A program made the position numbers and the translations under genes. Of a DNA stretch of 64,000 nucleotides, positions 1 through 8,934 are shown one piece after another. This DNA is from Hydrogenophaga sp. GTDB taxonomy: Bacteria > Pseudomonadota > Gammaproteobacteria > Burkholderiales > Burkholderiaceae_C. Where the stretch lies: positions 1 through 64,000 of the forward strand of contig JAGXSV010000016.1 of the NCBI GenBank assembly GCA_018333605.1. The letters run 5' to 3'. Position 1 is the stretch's first letter; each line of letters begins with the position of its first letter. The notes below the pieces were generated by a model. That model made no database searches and had not been told where the DNA came from. It saw nothing but the letters and a program-made list of their open reading frames with translations.

Positions 1-22
1 GGGGGGGGGGGGGGGGGGGGGG
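1..22. other. Poly-G run at the sequence edge
   Basis: The first 22 bases are all G. This is most likely a sequencing or assembly artefact at a contig end rather than biology. Positions 23-224 hold short open frames on both strands with no recognisable product, so I make no gene call there. Confidence 0.7.
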
Positions 23-224
23 CTGGCGGCATGGGCGTTGGCGGTGCGGTGCGGAAGGCCTGGCGGTCAGCGCCGTCGCAAGAAAGCCAACGTGGAGCCC
101 AGGTCACGATGAGCCGCCAGCCGAAGTGCTGGTCAGCGTGAATGAGTGTAACGGTGCGCTCCCAGGTCGCACGGCCCGAACACCGCGACAGGGGTGGTGA
201 GCCCATCGGCAGTGTGGGGCAAAG

Positions 225-261
225 AAAAACCCGCCATGCTGGGGAGCGTGCGGGTTTTTTT
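225..261 (-). terminator. Rho-independent terminator of tRNA-Leu
   Basis: A GC hairpin (ACCCGC at 229-234 pairing with GCGGGT at 250-255, 15-nt loop) is flanked by A-rich sequence on the left and T-rich sequence on the right. Read on the minus strand it lies about 37 nt beyond the 3' end of the tRNA and ends in a T run. The flanks would let it work in both directions. Confidence 0.75.
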
Positions 262-297
262 GAGGCTTTGTGAAGCCGTCTGGCTTTGTATGTTGTC

Positions 298-382
298 TGG
301 TGCCCAGGGCCGGACTCGAACCGGCACGCCTTGCGGCGGGGGATTTTGAGTCCCCTGCGTCTACCAATTTCACCACCCGGGC
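298..382 (-). tRNA. tRNA-Leu (anticodon CAA)
   Basis: On the minus strand this reads as an 85-nt class II tRNA. The acceptor arms GCCCGGG and CCTGGGC pair with one G-U. The anticodon loop is CTCAAAA, giving anticodon CAA, which decodes UUG. A variable arm with a short stem (CGCC/GGCG) is typical of tRNA-Leu, and the T arm contains GGTTCGAGTCC. The 3' CCA is encoded (298-300). It is divergent from cysM, whose start lies 40 bp away. Confidence 0.95.
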
Positions 383-421
383 GGGATTTCGCAAGTCGCA
401 AATTATGGCACAGTGTTGAAC

Positions 422-1324
422 ATGAACTACCCGACCCTTGAAGACGCCATTGGAAAAACCCCGCTTGTGGCCTTGCAGCGCATGGGCGCAGCAGAAAACG
501 CTGCCCGAGGCAATGTGATTCTGGGCAAGCTCGAAGGCAACAACCCGGCCGGTTCGGTGAAAGACCGGCCCGCGGTGTCCATGATCCGGCGCGCCGAAGA
601 GCGGGGCGAGATCAAGCCCGGGGACACGCTGATTGAAGCCACTTCCGGCAACACCGGCATTGCGCTGGCCATGGCGGCGGCCATCAAGGGTTACCGCATG
701 GTGCTGATCATGCCGGAGGACCTGTCCATTGAGCGTGCGCAGACCATGAAGGCGTTTGGAGCCGAACTGATTCTGACGCCCAAGAGCGGCGGCATGGAGT
801 CGGCCCGCGACCTGGCCGACCGCATGCAGGCCGATGGCAAGGGCCGGGTGCTGGACCAGTTTGCCAACGCCGACAACCCGCGCATCCATTACGAGACCAC
901 CGGCCCCGAACTGTGGGAGCAAACGGCTGGGCGCATCACCCATTTCGTGAGCGCCATGGGCACCACGGGCACCATCACCGGCGTGTCGCGTTTCCTGAAA
1001 GAAAAGAACCCGGCGGTTCGCATCGTGGGCGCCCAGCCCAGTGAGGGCTCGCGCATTCCGGGCATTCGCAAATGGCCGCAGGAATACCTGCCCAAAATTT
1101 ACGATCCCAGCGCCGTGGATGATCTGGTGTATGTGAGCCAGGCCGATGCCGAAGACATGTGCCGCCGTCTGGCGCGCGAAGAAGGCATTTTTGCCGGCAT
1201 CTCGGCCGCGGGCGCCTGCTGGGTGGCGCTGCAGGTGGCGCAGCAGGTGGAAAACGCCACCATTGCCTTCATCGTGTGCGACCGCGGTGACCGCTACCTG
1301 TCCACCGGCGTGTTCCCTGCGTGA
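422..1324 (+). CDS. cysM: Cysteine synthase B (O-acetylserine sulfhydrylase)
   Basis: This PLP-dependent enzyme makes cysteine from O-acetylserine and sulfide; the CysM type can also use thiosulfate. The 300-residue protein has the CysK/CysM fold signatures: the PLP lysine in NPAGSVKDR (K47), the substrate loop TSGNTGIA, and the glycine-rich phosphate loop GTTGTITG. I prefer the ATG at 422 because MNYPTLEDAIG matches how CysM proteins begin; GTG and TTG codons at 413 and 416 are in frame. No strong Shine-Dalgarno sequence is visible. It is cytosolic and seems to be its own transcription unit. Confidence 0.93.
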   Translation: MNYPTLEDAIGKTPLVALQRMGAAENAARGNVILGKLEGNNPAGSVKDRPAVSMIRRAEERGEIKPGDTLIEATSGNTGIALAMAAAIKGYRMVLIMPEDLSIERAQTMKAFGAELILTPKSGGMESARDLADRMQADGKGRVLDQFANADNPRIHYETTGPELWEQTAGRITHFVSAMGTTGTITGVSRFLKEKNPAVRIVGAQPSEGSRIPGIRKWPQEYLPKIYDPSAVDDLVYVSQADAEDMCRRLAREEGIFAGISAAGACWVALQVAQQVENATIAFIVCDRGDRYLSTGVFPA

Positions 1325-1439
1325 ACATGCGCCCACCGCGCCGCGTCGCGTCACCCGCTGGGGCGATCCTGGCTGTCCGGCCAAGCCGGCCCGGCGGTGT
1401 CGTTAAGCCGTTGCTTCAGGCGTCAAGGGGCGGGCATTG

Positions 1440-1994
1440 ATGGCGCCATCTGCATTCCGCTTCTGCCCCTGCTGCGCGGAGTCGCTGGCCCTTATCGGGC
1501 ACATGGAGGATGGTGGTTTCACCCAGCGGCTGCGCTGCGCGGCCTGTGGCTTCACCCACTGGAACAACCCCACACCGGTGCTGGCGGCCATCGTCGAGGT
1601 GGACGGCCTGGTGCTGCTGGCGCGCAACGCCGCCTGGCAAAACCGCATGTTTGGCCTGATCACCGGGTTTATGGAAGCCGGTGAAACCCCTGAAGACGGC
1701 ATTCGCCGCGAGATTGTCGAAGAAACCAGCCTGCAGGTGAGCCAACTCAGCCTGGTGGGTGTGCACGACTTTCAGCGCATGAACCAGGTGCTCATCACCT
1801 ACCACGCGGTCGCGCACGGCAGGGTTCGGCTGTCGCCCGAACTGGTCGAATACAAGCTCATGCGCCCCGAGCAGGTGCGCTGCTGGCGCGCCGGCACCGG
1901 CTTTGCGCTGGCCGACTGGTTGCGAGGCCGGGGCGTTGAACCGGTTTTCATGGCGGCAGAGCCGTCCCGCGACGAAGACAGGCCATCAATCTGA
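1440..1994 (+). CDS. Nudix hydrolase with N-terminal zinc ribbon
   Basis: The 184-residue protein starts with a four-cysteine zinc ribbon (CPCC and CAAC, about residues 9-38) as in NudC-like NADH pyrophosphatases. A full Nudix box follows: G at the start of GFMEAGE, then REIVEE. Such enzymes hydrolyse nucleoside diphosphates linked to another group, using Mg2+ bound by the Nudix glutamates. It is shorter than NudC (about 260 residues), so the substrate is uncertain. The start is the ATG at 1440, with AAGGGGC just upstream; an in-frame TTG precedes it. Confidence 0.85.
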   Translation: MAPSAFRFCPCCAESLALIGHMEDGGFTQRLRCAACGFTHWNNPTPVLAAIVEVDGLVLLARNAAWQNRMFGLITGFMEAGETPEDGIRREIVEETSLQVSQLSLVGVHDFQRMNQVLITYHAVAHGRVRLSPELVEYKLMRPEQVRCWRAGTGFALADWLRGRGVEPVFMAAEPSRDEDRPSI

Positions 1995-2097
1995 GCGGTA
2001 CCGTGTCGTGGTTCACGCTGGCGCTGGGTGCAGCCTGTCTGCGTGCATCGCACGGCGGGGCAGCCCGCATAGAATCAACCATCCTGAGGAACTTCCC

Positions 2098-2325
2098 ATG
2101 CAAGCCGACAAAGAACTCGATGCCCGTGGCCTGAACTGCCCGTTGCCCATTTTGAAAGCCAAGAAAGCGCTCGCTGACCTGCACAGTGGCCAGACCTTGT
2201 GCGTGATTTCCACCGACGCGGGTTCTGTGCGTGACTTCCAGGCCTTTGCCAAACAGACCGGCAATGAACTGCTGGAGCAGCAGGCCGTGGGCAGTGACTA
2301 TTTCACGCTGCTGAAACGCCGTTGA
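2098..2325 (+). CDS. TusA-family sulfur carrier protein
   Basis: This 75-residue protein carries the TusA/SirA/YedF signature DARGLNCPLPILKAKKAL, with the sulfur-carrying cysteine in the CPxP motif at residue 14. TusA-like proteins bind persulfide sulfur and pass it to partners in tRNA thiolation or other sulfur trafficking. The ATG at 2098 follows GAGGA at 2086-2090 with good spacing. Which sulfur pathway it serves cannot be told from the window; cysM lies about 0.8 kb upstream. Confidence 0.85.
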   Translation: MQADKELDARGLNCPLPILKAKKALADLHSGQTLCVISTDAGSVRDFQAFAKQTGNELLEQQAVGSDYFTLLKRR

Positions 2326-2368
2326 TCGGCATTTCAGCCTCTGACTGATCACCGCGATCACACACCCC

Positions 2369-3409
2369 ATGGAAATTCTGTTGGTCGATCCTCTGGTGCC
2401 TGAAGCCCTGAGCTGGCTTCAGGCGCGCCACGACGTCAGCTACCGGCCCGAGCTCGGCGACAATCTGATCGAGCTGCGCAAGAACATGTACAAGACGCGC
2501 GCGGTCGTGCTGCCGCCGCACGTGATCGTGTCCCAGGAGTTCCTGAATTTTTCGCCCAAGTTGCAGGTGGTCGCGCGCATGCAGATCTCCAGCGACAACA
2601 CCGATCTGGATGCCTGTGCGCGCCGTCATGTCCGGGTGATTCAGGCGCGCAGTGCCACGGTGCGGTCGAACGCTGAATATGTGCTGTACGGTCTGTTCAT
2701 GCTGTACCGCAGGGGTATGGTCAGCGCGCTGCTGGGTCGCAAGATCTCAGAGGTTCGCATGGGGCGCGAGCTGGCGGGCAGCACGGTGGGTCTGCTGGGA
2801 CTGGCACCGGTGGCCCACACGCTGGCGCCCATGCTCAAATGCCTCGGTGTCCGGCTGGTAGGCTACGACCCGGCGGTGCACCACGCCGCACCAATCTGGG
2901 AAAAACTGGGTGTTGAACCTGTCACGGTGCAGGAACTGCTGTCGCATTCGGACGCGGTATCGCTGCAGATGGTGTACGCCTCGCGCTTCAAGGGCTGGAT
3001 CAACGAGCGGCTGCTCAACCACTGCAAGCCAGGGCAGTTGTGGGTGGGCGTGAGCCGAAGTGCCCTGTTTGACCCCGATGCACTGGCCTATGCCCTGACC
3101 GACGGCCGGATCGATGCGTGTCTGCTTGATGGGGCCAACCCGAGTTTTGTGGCCGAGGGTACGCTGCTGCACAACGTGCCCAATCTGCACCTGACGCCGC
3201 GCCTGGGCTCGCACACGCGTGAAGCCAAGCTGCGTGCCAGCTGGTATGTGGCGCACCGCATCCATGAAACGCTATCGCCCGTGGACGCGCGAAAAGATGG
3301 GCCGCAGGGCACGTTCTCCGTTCACGACAGCCTGGACTACGCAGACCAGGAAGATCCCCAGGCGGTGTCGCCATCACAGTGGAGCTCGCTCGACCTGCAC
3401 AGGCGCTGA
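2369..3409 (+). CDS. 2-hydroxyacid dehydrogenase-like protein with degenerate motifs
   Basis: The 346-residue protein aligns by eye with NAD-dependent D-2-hydroxyacid dehydrogenases: an N-terminal lid domain, a Rossmann segment ending GYDP near residue 168, and the substrate arginine region VSRSALFDPDAL (R230). Key positions differ. The GxGxxG nucleotide loop reads GLAPVA (144-149). The catalytic glutamate segment reads CLLDGANPS. The catalytic histidine of the TPH motif is arginine (LTPRLGSH, R278). It may have lost dehydrogenase activity or do something different. It has its own start 43 bp after the TusA-like gene and could be cotranscribed with it. Confidence 0.75.
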   Translation: MEILLVDPLVPEALSWLQARHDVSYRPELGDNLIELRKNMYKTRAVVLPPHVIVSQEFLNFSPKLQVVARMQISSDNTDLDACARRHVRVIQARSATVRSNAEYVLYGLFMLYRRGMVSALLGRKISEVRMGRELAGSTVGLLGLAPVAHTLAPMLKCLGVRLVGYDPAVHHAAPIWEKLGVEPVTVQELLSHSDAVSLQMVYASRFKGWINERLLNHCKPGQLWVGVSRSALFDPDALAYALTDGRIDACLLDGANPSFVAEGTLLHNVPNLHLTPRLGSHTREAKLRASWYVAHRIHETLSPVDARKDGPQGTFSVHDSLDYADQEDPQAVSPSQWSSLDLHRR

Positions 3410-3413
3410 AACC

Positions 3414-3436
3414 GTGCCGCCGCTCCGGTGCGGCAC
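3414..3436. terminator. Hairpin between convergent genes
   Basis: A perfect 7-bp stem, GTGCCGC (3414-3420) with GCGGCAC (3430-3436), sits in the 34-bp gap between two convergent stop codons. There is no clear T tract, so terminator function is inferred mainly from position. Confidence 0.45.
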
Positions 3437-3443
3437 GTTCTGT

Positions 3444-6350
3444 TCAGTTGCCCAGCCGGGCCAGTTGCTCGCGTACCTTGGCGAGGGTGGCGGTGAAGTC
3501 GGCCACGCGTTTCTTTTCCTGCTCAATCACGGCCGGCGGTGCTTTGGCCACGAAAGCCTCATTGCCCAATTTGGCGCCTGCCTTGGTGATTTCGCCTTCC
3601 AGGCGCGTGGCTTCCTTGCCCAGGCGCAGCTTTTCGGCCGCCACGTCAATTTCCATGAACAGGCACAGGCGGGCATCGCCCACCACGGCCACCGGCGCGG
3701 AATGCGCCGCGGTGGCCCAGGCGGCTTCGTCTTCAAACACCTTCACTTCGCCGAGCTTGGCCAGCGCTTGCAGCACCGGGCCGGCGGCTTGCATGAAGGC
3801 GGCGTCGCCCAGCACATACAGCGGCAGGCGGGTGGCGGGTGACACGTTCATTTCACCGCGCAGGGTGCGGCAGGCGTCCACCAGCCCCTTGAGTTTGCTC
3901 ACATGGGCTTCGGCCACCGGGTCGATGCGATCGGGCTGGCTCACCGGGTAAGCGGCGATGCTGACCGATGCGCCAGCGCGGCCAGCCACGGGGGCCACCT
4001 TTTGCCACAGCTCTTCGGTGATGAACGGAATCACCGGGTGCGCCAGGCGCAGAATCGTTTCCAGTGTGCGAATGAGCGTGCGGCGCGTGGCGCGCTGCTG
4101 GGCCTCGTTGCCGGTGTTGATCTGCACCTTGGCGATTTCCAGGTACCAGTCGCAAAACTCGTTCCACACAAAGTCGTAGACCGTGTTGGCCACGTTGTCC
4201 AGGCGGTATTCGGCAAAGCCCTTGGCCACCTCGGCTGCCACGCGCTGCAGGGTGGAGGTGATCCAGCGGTCGGCCTGCGAGAAGCTCAGGTAGCCGTGTG
4301 CCTTGCCACCCACGCTGCAGTCGGCCTTCGTGTGTTCCATCAGGCCGCAGTCCTGACCCTCGCAGTTCATCAGCGTGAAGCGGGTGGCGTTCCAGAGCTT
4401 GTTGCAGAAGTTGCGGTAGCCCTCGCAGCGCTTGCTGTCGAAGTTGATGCTGCGCCCCAGTGAGGCGAGTGCAGCGAAGGTGAAGCGCAGCGCATCGGCC
4501 CCGTAGGCGGGGATGCCCTCGGGGAATTCCTTTTCGGTCTGCTTGCGCACCTTGGGCGCGGTTTCGGGCTTGCGCAAGCCAGTGGTGCGCTTGTCCAGCA
4601 AGGGTGCGAGCGAAATGCCGTCGATCAGGTCCACCGGGTCGAGCACGTTGCCTTCGGACTTGCTCATCTTCTGGCCCTGTGCGTCGCGCACCAGACCGTG
4701 GATGTAGACGTGTTTGAACGGCACCCGGCCAGTGAAGTGCGTGGTCATCATGATCATCCGGGCGACCCAGAAGAAGATGATGTCGTAGCCGGTGACCAGC
4801 ACGCTGCTGGGCAAATACAGGTTGTAGTCGTCGGTGGCGCGGTTGCCTGGCTCGGGCCAGCCCATGGTGCTGAACGGTACCAGAGCGCTGGAATACCAGG
4901 TGTCGAGCACGTCTTCGTCGCGCTTGAGCACCTTGCCCGCGCCGGCCTGGGCCTGCGCTTCTTCCAGATTGCGGGCCACATACACCTGGCCCTGCTCGTC
5001 GTACCAGGCCGGGATCTGGTGGCCCCACCAGAGCTGGCGGGAAATGCACCAGTCCTGGATGTTGTTCATCCACTGGTTGTAGGTGTTGACCCAGTTTTCG
5101 GGCACGAACTTCACCTCGCCCGACTGCACGGCGGCAATCGCCTTGTCGGCAATCGACGTACCGCTGGTGTTGTGCTCATTGCCCTTGCTGGTCATGGCGA
5201 CGAACCACTGGTCGGTCAGCATCGGCTCGATCACCTGGCCGGTGCGTGCGCAGCGCGGCACCATCAGCTTGTGTTTCTTGGTTTCCACCAGCAGGCCTGC
5301 GGCTTCCAGGTCGGCCACCACCTGCTTGCGCGCGACGAAACGGTCCAGGCCGCGGTACTTCTCGGGCGCGTTGCCGTTGATGGTGGCGTTGAGCGCCAGC
5401 ACGCCGATGATGGGCAGCTGGTGGCGCTGACCCACCGCGTAGTCGTTGGCGTCGTGCGCCGGCGTGACCTTCACCACGCCGGTGCCGAAGGCGCGGTCCA
5501 CGTAGTCGTCGGCGATCACCGGGATCTCGCGCTCGCACAGCGGCAGCTTCACGTACTGGCCGATCAGCGCGCTGTAGCGCTCGTCCTCGGGGTGCACCAT
5601 CACCGCCACGTCGCCCAGCAGGGTCTCGGGCCGGGTGGTGGCCACGGTCAGGTGACCGCTGCCGTTGACCAGTGGGTAGGCGATGTGCCAGAGCGAACCG
5701 TCTTCCTCTTCGCTCTCCACTTCCAGATCCGACACGGCCGACATCAGCACCGGATCCCAGTTGACCAGGCGCTTGCCACGGTAGATCAGGCCCTGCTGGT
5801 ACAGCTGCACAAAGGTCTCGGTCACGACCTTGCTGAGTTTGGGGTCCATGGTGAAGTACTCGCGGCTCCAGTCCACGCTATCGCCCATGCGGCGCATCTG
5901 CGTGGTGATGGTGTTGCCGCTCTCTTCCTTCCATTCCCAGACCTTGGCCACAAAGTTCTTGCGCGCTTCTGCGGGGGTGGGCCCCATGTCGTGACGGCTG
6001 ATGCCTTGCGCCTGCAACTGGCGTTCCACCACGATCTGGGTGGCAATGCCGGCGTGGTCGGTGCCGGGCACCCACACCGTGTTGGCGCCGCACATGCGGT
6101 GGTAGCGCGTGAGCGAATCCATGATGGTCTGGTTGAACGCATGGCCCATGTGCAGCGTGCCGGTCACATTGGGGGGCGGTAACTGGATGGCGAACGACGG
6201 TGCGCCTTCCACCGGCACCCCGGTGCCCCGGAAGCCCGCGGCCCCGTAGCCACGCTGCTCCCATTCCGGGCCCCAGTGGGCTTCCAGCGCGGCGGGCTCG
6301 AAGGATTTGGACAGGGAGAGCAGGCCGGGTTGGTGCAAGGTGTCGGACAT
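3444..6350 (-). CDS. valS: Valine--tRNA ligase
   Basis: This is a class I aminoacyl-tRNA synthetase that charges tRNA-Val and edits misactivated threonine. The 968-residue protein has the HIGH-type motif (HMGH, residues 67-70, in [15 protein letters not shown]), the KMSKS loop (561-565), an intervening editing domain, and a C-terminal coiled-coil tail (from about residue 900, ending [13 protein letters not shown]) typical of ValRS. Length matches the family. The 5' side opens onto a 556-bp gap. A GC hairpin at 6372-6393 lies in the leader, but I see no regulatory RNA I can name. Confidence 0.97.
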   Translation of the reverse strand: MSDTLHQPGLLSLSKSFEPAALEAHWGPEWEQRGYGAAGFRGTGVPVEGAPSFAIQLPPPNVTGTLHMGHAFNQTIMDSLTRYHRMCGANTVWVPGTDHAGIATQIVVERQLQAQGISRHDMGPTPAEARKNFVAKVWEWKEESGNTITTQMRRMGDSVDWSREYFTMDPKLSKVVTETFVQLYQQGLIYRGKRLVNWDPVLMSAVSDLEVESEEEDGSLWHIAYPLVNGSGHLTVATTRPETLLGDVAVMVHPEDERYSALIGQYVKLPLCEREIPVIADDYVDRAFGTGVVKVTPAHDANDYAVGQRHQLPIIGVLALNATINGNAPEKYRGLDRFVARKQVVADLEAAGLLVETKKHKLMVPRCARTGQVIEPMLTDQWFVAMTSKGNEHNTSGTSIADKAIAAVQSGEVKFVPENWVNTYNQWMNNIQDWCISRQLWWGHQIPAWYDEQGQVYVARNLEEAQAQAGAGKVLKRDEDVLDTWYSSALVPFSTMGWPEPGNRATDDYNLYLPSSVLVTGYDIIFFWVARMIMMTTHFTGRVPFKHVYIHGLVRDAQGQKMSKSEGNVLDPVDLIDGISLAPLLDKRTTGLRKPETAPKVRKQTEKEFPEGIPAYGADALRFTFAALASLGRSINFDSKRCEGYRNFCNKLWNATRFTLMNCEGQDCGLMEHTKADCSVGGKAHGYLSFSQADRWITSTLQRVAAEVAKGFAEYRLDNVANTVYDFVWNEFCDWYLEIAKVQINTGNEAQQRATRRTLIRTLETILRLAHPVIPFITEELWQKVAPVAGRAGASVSIAAYPVSQPDRIDPVAEAHVSKLKGLVDACRTLRGEMNVSPATRLPLYVLGDAAFMQAAGPVLQALAKLGEVKVFEDEAAWATAAHSAPVAVVGDARLCLFMEIDVAAEKLRLGKEATRLEGEITKAGAKLGNEAFVAKAPPAVIEQEKKRVADFTATLAKVREQLARLGN

Positions 6351-6906
6351 GGGGTGGGCGCAAAAAGTGAAACGGCGCTCCGCAGGGCGCCGTCAGGGAA
6401 AGCTGGGAAGTGACCTGATTTTATTCGACCGATCCGAACCGGACGAAGCGCTCTGCGCTGAGTGGGCCGCCAACCCGGGCCGGTTGCTCAGCTGCGGTTT
6501 CAGCGGTGCCGCAGGCTGGCCGTCGACAGCATGCAATGCCCGTGTGCTTTTCGTGGCTTTCGTTCACACGAGCAAGCCTGTGGGGTGCTGGCTCGTGCCG
6601 TGGCCGAAGGTCGTTGCGGGGCTTTTGGCTTCAGCAGGGTAGGTGTTTCAACCGGTGCACGGGCTTTGGCCCAAATGCCCAGGCGGGGCAGCGCAGGAAA
6701 GACGCGAGGCCGCTTGTTCCTCGGTGTATTGATATTGCGAATTGTTATCAATTAATTGAATTGAATAGACTTTGTCAATCTGCTGCATAGCTCAGAACAA
6801 TTAGATGGATCGCTCTGGTTTGCTTAATTTCAGAGGGCCTCAACGGGTCCTGGCACCTGCCAGACGGCCCGCTGGGTCTTTCTTCAACCACGAAAAGGAG
6901 ATGCCC
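6351..6906. other. Intergenic region between valS and the rubrerythrin operon
   Basis: This 556-bp divergent intergenic region has no convincing coding frame. It contains a 7-bp-stem hairpin (6372-6393) just upstream of valS. A distinct AT-rich block at about 6723-6812 carries the likely promoter and Fur-like operator of the rubrerythrin operon. I see nothing I can name in 6400-6720. Confidence 0.6.
6731..6771 (+). promoter_or_regulatory. Candidate Fur box overlapping a sigma70-like promoter
   Basis: The 19 bases GATATTGCGAATTGTTATC (6731-6749) match the classical Fur box GATAATGATAATCATTATC at 14 of 19 positions and end in symmetric GATA/TATC arms. They overlap a possible -35 (TTGTTA, 6743-6748), which is 17 bp from a possible -10 (TAGACT, 6766-6771). 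The site is about 160 bp before the rubrerythrin start. A second possible promoter (TTGTCA 6772-6777, AACAAT 6796-6801) lies just downstream. This was matched by eye only. Confidence 0.45.
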
Positions 6907-7329
6907 ATGCCCGCATTGAAAGGCTCGAAAACCGAGCAATGCCTGAAAGACGCCTTCGCTGGCGAATCGCAGGCCAATCGCCGCTACCTGTATTTCGCGA
7001 ACAAGGCCGACGTGGAAGGCCAGAACGACGTGGCCGCGCTGTTCCGTTCCACCGCCGAAGGTGAAACCGGTCATGCACACGGTCATCTGGAGTTTCTGGA
7101 GCAGTCCGGCGACCCCGCCACCGGCTTGCCCATTGGCTCGACCCGCAACAACCTGGCGTCGGCGGTGGCGGGCGAAACCCACGAGTACACCGACATGTAC
7201 CCCGGCATGGCCAAGACCGCCCGTGAAGAAGGCTTTGACGAAGTCGCTGACTGGTTCGAAACCCTGGCCAAGGCCGAGCGCTCGCACGCCAACCGCTACC
7301 AGAAGGCCTTGAACGAGTTGGTGGACTGA
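6907..7329 (+). CDS. Rubrerythrin-type diiron protein without rubredoxin domain
   Basis: The 140-residue four-helix protein has the ferritin-like ligand motifs of rubrerythrin: ESQANRRY near residue 19, [10 protein letters not shown] in the second helix, ETHEY in the third, and EKAxxSHANRY-type spacing in the last ([11 protein letters not shown]). It lacks the C-terminal rubredoxin domain of classical rubrerythrin, so electrons for peroxide reduction must come from another protein. AAGGAG at 6895-6900 sits 6 nt from the ATG at 6907 and abuts the ATG at 6901, so 6907 is the start. It heads an apparent operon with the two genes downstream. Confidence 0.9.
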   Translation: MPALKGSKTEQCLKDAFAGESQANRRYLYFANKADVEGQNDVAALFRSTAEGETGHAHGHLEFLEQSGDPATGLPIGSTRNNLASAVAGETHEYTDMYPGMAKTAREEGFDEVADWFETLAKAERSHANRYQKALNELVD

Positions 7330-7340
7330 GGGCGCGTACC

Positions 7341-7429
7341 TCCCCCCGCGCCGCGCCCTGAGGCGCGTCACCCCCCCAGGGGGCGGCGCTGGCGGCCTGG
7401 CAAAGCCAGTTCCGCGGCGCCCTGGGTTG
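7341..7429 (+). repeat. GC-rich intergenic hairpin repeat, copy 1
   Basis: This is one copy of a family seen throughout the window. A C-rich run and a CGCG-type hairpin lead into CCCCCCAGGGGG, then GGCGGCGCTGGC, a CTGGCAAAGCCAG stem and CGGCGCCCTGGG. It lies between the rubrerythrin gene and the Fe-S protein gene. It could act as an attenuator or mRNA processing site; that is inference. Confidence 0.7.
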
Positions 7430-7520
7430 GACTGCCCTTCTACCGAAGGGCGTTTTTTAAAGCGTTTTGTCAAGCGCTTTCAAAAACCCACAAAAACCCG
7501 CACAGACGAGGAGCAGAGAC

Positions 7521-8870
7521 ATGGCCACCGAAGGCAACTTGCAAGCGCCGACCCGGCACGCGCTGGACTGGAAAAACCCCGACTTTTACGACGAAGAAAA
7601 ATGCTTCGACGAGCTGGAGCGGATTTTTGACATCTGCCACGGTTGCCGCCGCTGTGTGAGCTTGTGCGGTTCCTTCCCCACGTTGTTTGACCTGGTGGAC
7701 GAGAGCAAGACCATGGAGGTCGATGGCGTTGACAAGAAGGATTACTGGAAGGTGGTGGACCAGTGTTACATGTGCGACCTGTGCTACATGACCAAGTGCC
7801 CTTACACCCCGCCGCACGAGTGGAACCTGGACTTTCCACACACCATGCTGCGAGCCAAGGCCATCAAGTTCAAAAAAGGCGAAGTGGGCGTGGCGGAGAA
7901 GTTTCTGGCGTCTACCGATGTGCATGGCCAGTTTGCGGGCATTCCCATCGTGGTGCAGGCGGCCAACGCGCTGAACAAGACCAAGACCATGCGCAAGCTC
8001 ATGGAAAACGTGGCGGGTGTGGACAAAGACGCCTGGTTGCCTGAACTGGCGACCAAAAAATTCCGCTCCGGCACGCCCGAAGCCAAGTCCCAGGTTGTGG
8101 TGGATGGTGCCAAAACACCGGGCAAGGTGGCTATTTTTGCCACCTGCTACATCAACTACAACGAGCCCGGCATTGGCCTGGACCTGCTGAAGGTGCTGGA
8201 CCACAACGCCATTCCTTATGCGATTGTGGACAAGGAAAAGTGCTGTGGCATGCCCAAGCTGGAGCTGGGCGACCTGGAGGCGGTCCAGGCCAGCAAGGAG
8301 GCCAACATCCCGGTGCTGGCCCGGTACGCGAAAGACGGTTTTGCCATCCTGGCGGCGGTGCCCAGTTGCGCGCTCATGTTCAAGCAGGAAATCCCGCTGA
8401 TGTTCCCGGACGATCCCGACACCCAGTTGGTGAAGGAGCACATGTGGGACCCGTTTGAGTACTTCATGGCCCGCAAGCGCGACGGCTTGCTGAAAACCGA
8501 ATTTCCCCGGAAGCTGGGCAATGTGAGCTATCAGATTCCCTGTCATGGCCGGGTGCAGAACATCGGCAGGAAGACCGAGGAAATGCTGAAGATGATCCCC
8601 GACACCACGGTCAACACGATCGAGCGGTGTTCCGGCCACGCGGGCACGTTTGGCGTGAAAAAGGCCTACCACCAGACCGCCATGAAGATCGGCAAACCGG
8701 TGTTCAAGGCCATGGCCACCATGAAAGACGGCGCCAAGCCCGATTTCATCAGCTCGGACTGCCCGCTCGGTGGTCACCACATTGCACAGGGCTTCGAGGT
8801 GAACGGCCTGGGCGCGCCCGAGCTGCAGCACCCGATCAGCCTGGTGGCCAAGGCGTATGGATTGACGTGA
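7521..8870 (+). CDS. GlpC/HdrD-like Fe-S oxidoreductase subunit
   Basis: The 449-residue protein starts with two ferredoxin-type clusters: CHGCRRCVSLCGSFP, and CYMCDLCYMTKCPYTPP about 50 residues later. Two cysteine-rich CCG-type regions follow (KCCGMPKLELGD, and IPCHGRVQN with RCSGHAGTFG), as in GlpC, LldE and heterodisulfide reductase subunits. It probably relays electrons. In this operon it is the obvious candidate to feed the rubredoxin-less rubrerythrin. The start at 7521 is preceded by GAGGAG at 7508-7513. The physiological donor is unknown. Confidence 0.85.
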   Translation: MATEGNLQAPTRHALDWKNPDFYDEEKCFDELERIFDICHGCRRCVSLCGSFPTLFDLVDESKTMEVDGVDKKDYWKVVDQCYMCDLCYMTKCPYTPPHEWNLDFPHTMLRAKAIKFKKGEVGVAEKFLASTDVHGQFAGIPIVVQAANALNKTKTMRKLMENVAGVDKDAWLPELATKKFRSGTPEAKSQVVVDGAKTPGKVAIFATCYINYNEPGIGLDLLKVLDHNAIPYAIVDKEKCCGMPKLELGDLEAVQASKEANIPVLARYAKDGFAILAAVPSCALMFKQEIPLMFPDDPDTQLVKEHMWDPFEYFMARKRDGLLKTEFPRKLGNVSYQIPCHGRVQNIGRKTEEMLKMIPDTTVNTIERCSGHAGTFGVKKAYHQTAMKIGKPVFKAMATMKDGAKPDFISSDCPLGGHHIAQGFEVNGLGAPELQHPISLVAKAYGLT

Positions 8871-8934
8871 GTGACACGGCAGGCAGCCTGCGTTTTCGTG
8901 ACACCTGTTTCAGCGTTTATTTGGAGAAAAACCC

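Noticed and set aside
104-1384. Long minus-strand frame of 426 codons
   Set aside because: It runs through the tRNA-Leu gene and antisense to cysM, which has strong family motifs; no family is recognisable in it.
4698-6182. Plus-strand frame of 494 codons antisense to valS
   Set aside because: Rich in His, Val, Gln and Gly as expected from the complement of a high-GC gene. ValS is certain on the other strand.
6372-6393. T-box or other riboswitch in the valS leader
   Set aside because: Only a simple 7-bp GC hairpin is present; there is no T-box core sequence, and such leaders are rare in proteobacteria.
6307-6642. Possible small gene between valS and rubrerythrin
   Set aside because: It starts inside valS in antisense, has no plausible start or family, and no ribosome binding site.
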